From contig JADJPZ010000003.1 of NCBI GenBank assembly GCA_016713025.1, positions 372,001 through 436,000 on the forward strand: DNA of 64,000 nucleotides, in the 5' to 3' direction. This document shows positions 16,624 to 26,400 of this stretch, piece by piece. The notes beneath the pieces are model-generated. The model did not search any database and was not told the origin of the DNA. It saw nothing but the letters and a program-made list of their open reading frames with translations. Every line of letters begins with the position of its first letter. Within the stretch, counting starts at the first letter, position 1. The position numbers and the translations under genes were made by a program. The DNA is from Saprospiraceae bacterium. Lineage in GTDB: Bacteria > Bacteroidota > Bacteroidia > Chitinophagales > Saprospiraceae.

Positions 16624-17978
16624 TGCAACCATACAAATCCATCTCCATAACAGCTCATCATCATACTGAAACTATAAAAGTAGGCCAGAAATTGGCTTTG
16701 TCTCTTGTTGGCATTGGCTTATTACTCCAAATGGTTTTTTGGTTGAGTTTTAAGTCTGATGATGCAGGATTATGGCTTTGGTCATCTTTAGGATTGGTTA
16801 CTGTAGGATCGTTATGGTATACCGCTGAACAATATAAAAATACATTACCAGGTATCAAAAACAACCATAATTGGTTTGCATCACTGACATCTAGGGGAAA
16901 CTTTGCTTGGATACTAGCTATTTTTTTGACAGGATTTTATGTGTTGCTTTATTGGTCTCCAACTCTATTAGGACTAGGAAGTGACGGTGCCGCAAATACT
17001 GGTTTAGTAGCCCTTTTTGATCCGCTAAGTATTTTTCTTAAAGGAAAACCAGCCAGCCAATGGTTTGTCTATGGTGCCATGTATACCATGACCATTTTAT
17101 TGATGGGCGTCAAGTTTATTTATAAATATAGTCACAGCAAATATCAAGTATATCGGACGATGTCTATCATGTTTTTTCAGACAGCGATCGCTTTTATCTT
17201 ACCTGAGATCATGCAAAGTCTCAATAAACCATACTTTGATTTAAAAAATATATGGCCGCTCAATTATTACTTCTTTTTTGACTGGAATATTGATGCTATG
17301 TTGGCAGCAGGTACACTCGGTTACTTTATGTTGTTTTGGGGCATTCTTTCCTTTTTGGTGATTACGCCAGTACTGACCTATTTTTTCGGCAAAAGATGGT
17401 ATTGTTCATGGGTTTGTGGCTGTGGTGGACTGGCTGAGACCGCAGGCGATCCATTCAGACATTTGTCAGATAAGTCTCTCAAAGCATGGAAGATAGAGCG
17501 ATGGATGATACATAGCGTACTGATTTTTGTGACGATGATGACGGTTGCTGTATTGGTTACAAGATTTACTGGTTTTAGAAATATTTTTATCATCGATAGC
17601 GGCACCTTGAGCAGTTGGTATGGATTTTTTATTGGCGCTGCATTTTCAGGGGTGGTAGGTGTAGGTTTTTATCCACTATTGGGCAGTAGAGTATGGTGTA
17701 GATTTGGCTGTCCTATGGCTGCATATCTCGGTATTTTACAGCGATTTACCATCAAATTGCCTTGGAATAAAGAAGCCAAACGCATGTCACAATTCCGCAT
17801 CTCCACCAATGGTAGTCAATGCATCTCATGTGGCAATTGCTCGACTTACTGCGAGATGGGTATCGATGTCAAATCCTATGCGCAACGTCAGGAAGATATC
17901 GTGCGGGCTTCGTGTGTAGGTTGTGGCATATGCAGTGCGGTATGTCCGAGAGGTGTGTTGAGGTTGGAGAGTTTGTAG
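16623..17978 (+). CDS. NapH/CcoG-like polytopic ferredoxin membrane protein
   Basis: A 451-residue membrane protein with about eight predicted helices and a C-terminal di-cluster ferredoxin. The NapH/NosR-type loop motifs CSWVCGCGG (about 260) and CRFGCP (about 360) are present, followed by two 4Fe-4S motifs, CISCGNCSTYCEMG and CVGCGICSAVCPRG, near the C-terminus. Proteins of this type pass electrons between quinol or flavoprotein donors and periplasmic or membrane acceptors. The N-terminus carries a His-rich segment (TAHHHTE). Its start overlaps the VapC stop. The flavoprotein at 14384 is the likely functional partner. The exact pathway is unknown. Confidence 0.88.
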   Translation: MQPYKSISITAHHHTETIKVGQKLALSLVGIGLLLQMVFWLSFKSDDAGLWLWSSLGLVTVGSLWYTAEQYKNTLPGIKNNHNWFASLTSRGNFAWILAIFLTGFYVLLYWSPTLLGLGSDGAANTGLVALFDPLSIFLKGKPASQWFVYGAMYTMTILLMGVKFIYKYSHSKYQVYRTMSIMFFQTAIAFILPEIMQSLNKPYFDLKNIWPLNYYFFFDWNIDAMLAAGTLGYFMLFWGILSFLVITPVLTYFFGKRWYCSWVCGCGGLAETAGDPFRHLSDKSLKAWKIERWMIHSVLIFVTMMTVAVLVTRFTGFRNIFIIDSGTLSSWYGFFIGAAFSGVVGVGFYPLLGSRVWCRFGCPMAAYLGILQRFTIKLPWNKEAKRMSQFRISTNGSQCISCGNCSTYCEMGIDVKSYAQRQEDIVRASCVGCGICSAVCPRGVLRLESL

Positions 17979-18088
17979 GATTTCTATATTAAAACATTAA
18001 GCCGTTTTTTTTTAGTTATTATGTACTGCAAGATTGGCAACCAATAAAGGTGCTAGATGCTTTAATTTCACAGTTAAAAATTTTGCAT

Positions 18089-18096
18089 TATATTTG
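18089..18096 (+). promoter_or_regulatory. -7 promoter element of the ATPase/HNH operon
   Basis: TATATTTG is a perfect TAnnTTTG match 23 bp before the ATPase start codon. The intergenic stretch 17979-18119 holds no recognisable non-coding RNA. Confidence 0.45.
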
Positions 18097-18119
18097 CAGT
18101 TAAATATAAAAAATATAGA

Positions 18120-19607
18120 ATGGATAATTTGTATTTACAATCGATTTATGTTTATACTAATTATGTTGACAGGCACTTTAGTATTGATATTTTTCCTAGT
18201 AAAAATATTGAGTTTAAACATTTATTGTTAACCGGAAAAAATGGAAGTGGCAAATCAACAATTTTAAAATGTATCTATAAAGAATTACTAAACCTAAAGT
18301 CGGGACTAAAATCATCTTCGGTATATTTTAAACAACCCAAAGAAAAAGCACCAAAATCTGAGATTCAATCTTTAATTGATAAGATGGGGTACAAACATCC
18401 AAAAGTAGAGCTATCATTTAATATTGATGAAGAAAAGATAAATGATAAAACTGAAAACCTTGTTGTTTACATCCCTTCGCAAAGGAGGTTTAATTCAGAC
18501 AAAGCCGATGCCAATAAGAAAATGTCTTTTCTCGATATGCTCCAAGATCAGCAAAAATACATTACCCAATTAAATACCAATAATAAAAATGTAATTTCAA
18601 AAAGGGCCCTAATCAATAATTTATTAAATAATAATAAATCTGCTTTCTTACAAATTGAAAACTACCAAAAGTCAAAAGATAAGATATTAAATGAAGATCC
18701 AAACCCTGAACAAAAAATTCAATCAATCCTTTTAAATATTAGTAATTTCAAAGCTCAGATTGATAATAATCTTAACCAAATTGAAAAATTAAATACAGAG
18801 GTATTAAACTTTGAATCTAACTTTACCACCAATGAGCCAAATATTTCGGTAAGTAAATTTTTCCAACAGTTTTTGGTTCAAAAGAAAAGAGAACAAGCAT
18901 ATGCTATAGCTGATGGAGATCAAAAACTAGCAAATATTCACACCAATTGGTTTCAAAAATTTGATAAACTTATTCAAAATTTATTCGAAACTCCTGACAT
19001 TAAACTGAGACATGAATTAAAAACATCATCATTCTACTTCGAAATGGGAAAAGGAAGGACTTTTGGTTTTAATCAATTGGCAGATGGATACGGAAGTGTT
19101 ATTTTTATATTAGCGGAGATAATCCTTCAACAAGAAGCCTACAAAGATACCAATGGATTAAACGAAGATCCTGCAGGAATAGTATTAATCGATGAATTAG
19201 AGGCTCATCTTCATATAAGTTTACAAGAAAAGATCTTACCTTCATTGGTTGAAATTTTTCCTAAGCTACAATTTATAGTTTGCACCCACTCTCCACAAAT
19301 ACTTACAAGTGTAGAGAATGCCAATATTTACGACCTTTCAAGTCATGAGTTGGTAACTGAAGACCTTGGTGGTATATCTTATGACGTCATTTCTAAAGAA
19401 CATTTTGGGCTTAGTTCAGAATATTCCTTGAGAGCTACAAAGTTGTTAGACAAGGCCAAATCACTTTTGAAGAAAAAAGATCTAAACGATAATCAGAAAA
19501 AGCAACTTAAAGAAGTGTATGAAGAGTTAAATATCTTATCTCCGGAATTAGGATATGAAATCTATTTGCACTTAAATAAAGCTACAAAATCTGTTCAAGA
19601 AGTATGA
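18120..19607 (+). CDS. ptuA: Septu PtuA-like AAA ATPase
   Basis: A 495-residue SMC/ABC-like ATPase. Walker A is LLTGKNGSGKST (about 38-47). A long helical, coiled-coil middle (about 145-270) follows, then a conserved NQLADGYGSVIFILAEI segment in the position of an ABC signature. Walker B is IVLIDELEAHLH with the switch FIVCTHSPQILTS. This is the arrangement of OLD/Septu-type PtuA ATPases. The downstream HNH gene overlaps by 4 bp (ATGA), as expected for a PtuA-PtuB pair, which forms an anti-phage complex with the ATPase controlling the nuclease. No reverse transcriptase is nearby, so it is not a retron of the Ec78 kind. Assignment to Septu is by architecture. Confidence 0.8.
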   Translation: MDNLYLQSIYVYTNYVDRHFSIDIFPSKNIEFKHLLLTGKNGSGKSTILKCIYKELLNLKSGLKSSSVYFKQPKEKAPKSEIQSLIDKMGYKHPKVELSFNIDEEKINDKTENLVVYIPSQRRFNSDKADANKKMSFLDMLQDQQKYITQLNTNNKNVISKRALINNLLNNNKSAFLQIENYQKSKDKILNEDPNPEQKIQSILLNISNFKAQIDNNLNQIEKLNTEVLNFESNFTTNEPNISVSKFFQQFLVQKKREQAYAIADGDQKLANIHTNWFQKFDKLIQNLFETPDIKLRHELKTSSFYFEMGKGRTFGFNQLADGYGSVIFILAEIILQQEAYKDTNGLNEDPAGIVLIDELEAHLHISLQEKILPSLVEIFPKLQFIVCTHSPQILTSVENANIYDLSSHELVTEDLGGISYDVISKEHFGLSSEYSLRATKLLDKAKSLLKKKDLNDNQKKQLKEVYEELNILSPELGYEIYLHLNKATKSVQEV

Positions 19608-20257
19608 TAAATGCTGATAGAACTAGTGCGAGGGAGCCAAACATTTCAAATGACTATAGAACGATAGAAATCTTAGATGCATTAGGTATAGTTTTTCGCA
19701 ACAAATGTTATTTATGTGAGAAAAAAGATACCCATCCGGGCGTGTTTGATGTTGAACATTTTGAAACTCAAAATGAAGCTGGCAACAAAAGGTACAACTG
19801 GACTAATTTATTTTTAGCTTGCCATATCTGCAATGGTATCAAGCCACGAAAAACACCAACTGATGGATATTTAGATGTTTGTAATCCAGATCATGATGTA
19901 GAGTCTTTTATTAGTTATGGATTTGATCCTTTAGAGTATGATACACCTATATTTTCTGCAATTGAGCAATCTAAAAAGACTCAAAATACAGTACATCTCC
20001 TTAAAAGATTACATTTTGGCCATGATAAAAAAACTAAATATCGCACAGCATCATTGAGAGATGCTATAAAAAGGCAAGCACAATCTGTAATTTCAAATAT
20101 CGCTAAATATAAAAGAGCTGAAGAAATACAAGATCAAAAAACTTTAAATAAAGAAAAAGTTAAATTAATAAAATATTTCAGCAAAGGAAGTCCATTTACA
20201 ATGTTGATTCGAAGTTTTGGGATAGAGTATAATTTGCATTTTTTATTTGATTCATGA
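19604..20257 (+). CDS. ptuB: Septu PtuB-like HNH endonuclease
   Basis: A 217-residue HNH nuclease of the TIGR02646-like/PtuB group. The N-terminal zinc/HNH region shows CYLCEKK (Cys35, Cys38), VFDVEHFETQ with the catalytic DxEH (His52), WTNLFLACHICNGIKPRK (Cys73, Cys76), and DVCNPDHD. The C-terminal half is helical and basic and probably binds the ATPase partner. It overlaps the ATPase gene by 4 bp. In Septu systems this protein is the DNA- or tRNA-damaging effector; the target here is unknown. A strong terminator follows at 20395-20436. Confidence 0.82.
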   Translation: MINADRTSAREPNISNDYRTIEILDALGIVFRNKCYLCEKKDTHPGVFDVEHFETQNEAGNKRYNWTNLFLACHICNGIKPRKTPTDGYLDVCNPDHDVESFISYGFDPLEYDTPIFSAIEQSKKTQNTVHLLKRLHFGHDKKTKYRTASLRDAIKRQAQSVISNIAKYKRAEEIQDQKTLNKEKVKLIKYFSKGSPFTMLIRSFGIEYNLHFLFDS

Positions 20258-20394
20258 TAACTAATTACTCAGAATATGTTTAAAATTCCATAATTTGACT
20301 ACAAGCGACAAATTATATTTTATTCTCAATATCAAGATGTTGGTGACACCATTTTTCACAAACCAATATGTATTTTTTTCTTTTTACTATACAA

Positions 20395-20436
20395 AGAGAC
20401 CTTTATTCTGTTGCATCTTTCAGAATAAAGGTCTCT
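20395..20436. terminator. Bidirectional terminator between convergent genes
   Basis: AGAGACCTTTATTCTG (20395-20410) and CAGAATAAAGGTCTCT (20421-20436) form a perfect 16-bp stem with a 10-base loop. It separates the HNH gene from the giant minus-strand gene. The 242-bp intergenic region has no other feature. Confidence 0.8.
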
Positions 20437-20499
20437 ATATTTTCTACGCACTTTATGATACTCTTCAGGATAGATCCCTGATGATAACTCGTAGGAACA

Positions 20500-23400
20500 C
20501 TATTGTGTGTTCAGCAACTTTATGGTCTTTGAATCCTTGGATGTACTCAATGTCATAAGTAAAACCCCGGTTCTATTATTGATTTGATTTCGGGTTAGAA
20601 TCACTTCATTTTCACCGCTCTTCGCATCTATCCTTGCTGTGTAAACCAATTTTCCGTCAACATCATGAATCGCCATTTGCACCATTTCATCTTTGCTGAT
20701 ATAGTATTTAACAGAGGTACTTTCTGCAAATGGATTCGGATTATTTTGATAGACTACAAAGTCGTCAGATCTTACTGATTCTAAGGTATTCTTATATCTC
20801 AGCTGAATAGGTTTGGACTCCATCGTTCCGTCCACTACTTCACTATTTGGATGTGATGGCGATAAAGTTACTGCTTTTGTGGAATGTACATCCTCCTTCA
20901 CAGTAAGGGTCAAATCAAAGAGTACATCATCCTGCGATACTTGTATTTCTGCATGATTACTCCAACATATATTCAGAATCGTTTTATTTTTTGATTTTGA
21001 AATATGGTAGTTAGATGTATTCAACATTAATTTGTCTGAAATCAACTGGATGTTTTCAGATGTGCCTGGAAGCTCGATACTGAGTTGCAATCCATTTAGC
21101 GATTTTATTTCTCCTGCTTTGAAAGATACTTTGTTCTCCACATCTTTAAGTAGATTCATATTGGTGACATTCATATAAAGATGTTGATTCCTTTTCTGAA
21201 GACTGCCATCCTGCAATGATACCTGAGCATTCATGTTCATATCACCTATCTTGATTCCGGTAAAGTTGTATTCATACTTAGCATTAAGATGAGCTACAAA
21301 TTCCACCTTTTCTTTCATCAAGTTATCTTTTTCATTGACAAAAATCCATGATCTGTTATTAGGTAATTGAGATGTGACACCAAGAATAAGTTTTCTTAAT
21401 TCCACTAAATCAGAAGCGGTTATTTTTCCATCTCCATTTACATCAGCCGCCATCTGCATTTTTCTGTCATTTAAGTCATCAAGACCTAAAATGGATCTTT
21501 GAATCATCACTAAGTCGACTGTGGATATACCATTAAGAGGGTCGTCATATTTTTCCGGGTAAATCATGTATGGCATATTGTCCACCATGACATCATATCT
21601 GTAGTTACCCTGTACATCAGATTTGACAATTGTGGTGTCCTTATTAGTGAGATTTTCTATTATTTTTGTTACTACACCACTCATAGGTTTCCCACTTACT
21701 GATGTTATATTACCTTCCACCACTATGGCGTCGGCATTAGGGCATTTTCCTGAGTTGTCCTGAAGACGTATCCCAACATTACAGTAATCTGAGTTGCCGG
21801 CTTGATCCCACACATAGATGCTCAATCGGCGAAGACCCAAACTATCACATGTAAATTCAAGAGATGATGAATTTTCTGCAGGATCCCAGGTTTCTGTATT
21901 GCCATATGCATTGGTATAAGAATGTCTTATATTGAATCCTGAAGGAGGCCGTGTGGGGCTAAAAGTAAACCGCAGAGGTCCACTACAATTATCTGTAGCA
22001 CCATGGTCATAATCTTTTGCCCAAATGCTTACTCTAAGATTACTTGGCATCAAAACCGTTGAAATTGCAGAGAGACAATATGGCGTCGGTTTCTTGACAT
22101 CTACCAGCGTAATGGATTGGATGCAAGTGTCTTTATTGCCGCATTTATCTTCTACTATCCAAGTCAGTCTATGATTACCTATCGATAAATTCTGAGAAAA
22201 ATTTTGAGATTCTACAAATGTACTTCCGTTGATCGAGTATCTGTATTTTAGTTTATCCGGAGCAGTACATGAGTCTGAGCCATTGCCCTTTATAGACACC
22301 TCTGCGCTACAACCTGTTTTTACCTCTACAATGGTATCCCTGCAGATAGCATGTGGTTTCTGAGTATCAATCACCTTGATCTCTTGCCGATGTCTGCGTG
22401 ATGTGGAAGGTATAGCAATATTATGAGTACACCAATCAATGACGGTCCATGTTCTCACGATCTTAAAGCAGGCATCTTCTATATTTTCAAAAACTTCATC
22501 TTTGTACGTTGCGGCAACTTGAGCACAACCTATCTTGACCCACGTAGGATATCCTCCGGAAACAGGGTTTTCAGGTTTAAAGTCATTGGCACTATTACAC
22601 TTATTTATCAACAGTTTATCTTCAGGAAATATCACTGTTGTAAGATCGAAAGGTGTGAGGTTTTTGACATAAATGGACTGAGGACATGAAGACACAACCC
22701 TATGTGTACCATTCTCTTTGACAGTCCAGGTCCTGGTGATAGTCCTTTCACCACATGTCCCATTAATGGTAACATCAGAATGATCAAGATAATAAACAGG
22801 ACACCCTGCTACAAAGGTGGCAAATGAATTCAGTGCTGTTGGTGTTGTACCAGCCTCGCAATCTACGGTGACATCGCCGGGACAGGTAATGACAGGGAGA
22901 ATTTTTTGTTGGATTTCTACGTCGGTCATGCAAGTATTAACATTTCCTGATGTATCAATGACTATCAACTCTACCATCTGTTGATTATTTATTTGGTCTG
23001 AACAACAAAAGTCAACAAATGTGTAATAACTATTTCCTTCGTAATTTGTGACAAAGACTGCATCAGATGGCACACCACAACTATTGTTCATTCTTCTGAT
23101 TCCAAATTTTACTTCAGAGCAGTTGTCATGGCTTCCATCATCAATGGTCCTGGCAAAAAGTCTGGCTTTGCCATTACGATCAAGACTGATCACTGTATAT
23201 GCATCACACACAGCTGTAGGTACTACATTGTCTTTTACTTCTACTTCTGTAAAACAGTAAGCCACATTGTCGCACGCATCTTTGACTGCATATCTCAGCC
23301 AGGTCCTACCCAATGGCAAGTCTTTTATTGTAAATGTGCTATCATTGGCCACTACATTATCAGATATATACGTACCGTTGGCCGGTGCAAGCCCATTGTT

Positions 23401-26400
23401 GTCTGCCAGGAGGTAAGCTACTGTCCATGTCGTGGAGTTACAGTCCATGATGCTTGTAGGTCTTGGTACATAAAAATCAGCACTACATTTTGACCTTTCT
23501 GTATATATGATGTAGGTATGAGTTGATCTGCAATCTACGATAGGCGCCTCTGTGTCTTTTACTTCTATTAATTGTGTATGCTGCATGCTTTCCCTGTTGC
23601 ACCAATCCAATGCTGTCCAGGTCCTAATGATTTTGAAGCTATTGCCACAAAGCTTAATCTCGGTGTCACTAAATGTGACATTGATTTTGCAATAGGAATT
23701 TGACAATACTGTGTTGTTATTATTGGCAATGGCAATATTGTGTCCATCGATGGTGGGTACTCCGGTCTCACTGACATCAGGATAATTATTATTATTGGTA
23801 TCCCAAACCGGATATGAAGGTGCAATACGACAGGTCAACGATCTGTTAGATGGCCATACTATCGCACCAATGTTTCTTTTTTGATACCACACATTAAATG
23901 TACATGGCCGGGATACATTCCCGTATTTGTCTTTTGCGATATAGGTCAATGTTCTTCTGGCTATAAAACCATCATTTCTTCCGCACTCCAGTTCTGTAAA
24001 CACATCACTGACTTTTTCGATTTTGGCATCAGGGTCGCATGCATCCCCGAATACAGGGACTGGCGGATTGAAACCTGAATATGCACAACTCACGGTATAG
24101 TCGGCAGGACAGGTGATGACAGGTGGCAACTTATCTTCAATAAAGGCTTTGCCCCAACAAGAATTACCATTAGTAGTATTGATAGCTTGAACAGTCAATT
24201 CCTGACCTACATAATTACTGCCAATAGGGTTGACGATGACTTTTCCATCTTTATCCGTGATCTTCAATATATATCGAGGGTCATCATACTCGCAGGCCAA
24301 AACCATAAATGGCTCCAATGTCACCTTACAATCACTGTCCAAGCTCACATTGATTTTTTCATTACAGACTTCTTCGCATTCTCCTTCGAGAATGATAGCT
24401 GCTGCTACAGACGACTGAAGACAAGCATTAGCGACATCGGCTCCGTGCTTGATATTGGCTCGATATTGAGTCCTGTGAAGTGCATTGGTCACCTCATCAA
24501 AACAAAGGCTTGATGTGGTAGCACCTGCAATGTCTTCCCACGTACCATTGTTGTTTCGTTTTTGCCATTGGATGACAGGATTGGTAGAAAGGTTGGCATT
24601 TACCTGAACATCAAGACAAATATGATCTGCACCGGCGGACACCGTGACATCAGAAGGCACCGAAGACAGCTGCGGTTGTGGCGTCAAATCCAAATAGACC
24701 GTGGATATGCCCAGACATTTTGTGGAATCATCCATTATTCTTGCAAAGAGTGCCAGGTTGGATCCTACATTTACCTCAAGTGATTTCACACTTGTATCTG
24801 ATGAAGGGCACTCTTCTGTACATGTAATTTTGTCATTTCCAAGGCCATTATTTTCAGTACAGACGATGATCTTTTTAAACCGGCATGTTGATACAGGGCT
24901 TGATGCCGGCATCACTTTGACGGTATCTAAAGGATTGATTCCATATCGTGCATCTTCCCTAGACGAATGTACAGACAAGGCCACTACCTTAGGGTTGTCC
25001 GGTACAAAATTTTGCATAAAAGCCGGAGTATTGACCCTAAGTCCGTTTTGTGCAATTGCACCGCTCACACATTGAGTCATTATCTTGTTGACACCTGAGA
25101 GTTGACAGATAGACACATACTCATAATCAAATGTATCCTCATCATCAGGATTGTCTTTATCACATGGTGGGTCTGCAGGAACTAAATCCGGATTTCCATC
25201 CTCCTCCGGAAAATATTCGGGATTTGATTCGTCGCATATATCATGCTGTCTCTCATTCGGAGGATCGTTAGGCGGAAAACCAGGTGGAATACCGGGTGGG
25301 AGTTTATCTTCATCTATTGGATCTTCTTTAGTCCTTCCGTTTACCCTACTTTTTGCAGACGAGATCCACGCATTATTGCGCATGATCGGGTTGGAAGGAT
25401 TGTCAGCTATCCGCAAAAACACCACTAAAGTATCTTTCTGTCCGGATGGCAAGGAAGGAATACGGGTGGTCAGTACACGTGCGTTGACTGAGTCCCACGT
25501 CGTAGGGTTTCCTGTCATGGATATCGTATTGGTAGCCAGTGTATAGCTAAGATTTTGATCTAAGCTGTCCCTGATTATCACATCGATGGCATCTACCTCT
25601 CCTTGATTAAATACTTCGATGTTGTACGCCACCAGATCTCCGGGGTAATACAACTGATTGGGGTTTTTCAGGGTTTTTCTGATGGCAAGATCGAAGCATG
25701 GACTTAATGTCACTATGACATCAGCACTTTTAGTACAATTATTATTATCAGTAACTAGTAAGCGAAGTGTTGCCACGCCTGGCGTCAAACACCATGCGTC
25801 AAAATCCTGAATGTTGTCGTCTGTTGTTCCTGTCAAAGCTGCAGGCAATGCACCTGTCGATCCACCATTTTGAAGCGTCCAGTTATATCTATATGGACCC
25901 GTCCCACCAGTTGGATTTGCTATGACTTGAGTAGTATGATCCAAACATACACTCACTGGACTTGCATTTGGAGATATACTTGTAGGCTGATTTACGGTGA
26001 TTGAGCAAGTAGTAGTACAATTATTGGCATCTGTAACAGTAAGGCCATATGTACCTGCTGCAAGTCCATTGATCATGGATGATGTACTTGATACCGGACC
26101 TTCAGATGTACCATTGCTCCATGCATACCTGAATGGAGCTGTACCTCCTGACACTGTAGCAGTCACACTACCACTTTCGTTCTGGAAGCATGTTAGGTCT
26201 GTTTTATTAAGTGAACAGGATAATCTTTGGGGTTGGAATATAGTAAAATCACAACTATCTATACATCCATTTCCATCTTGTACATATACTTTATAATCTC
26301 TAGATAATACCAATGGATCATTTCCTACTCCAAGACCAGTAAACATAGAAGAAGTTTGCCAAGGTCCATTTTTGCTGCTAAGACTATATCTAAATGGTCC

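Noticed and set aside
18034..18231. Small plus-strand frame before the ATPase
   Set aside because: It overlaps the ATPase start in another frame and lacks any feature beyond hydrophobic codons from AT-rich DNA.
18120..20257. Retron with ATPase/HNH effectors
   Set aside because: No reverse transcriptase frame and no inverted-repeat RNA region was found in the 141 bp upstream; the pair fits Septu without it.
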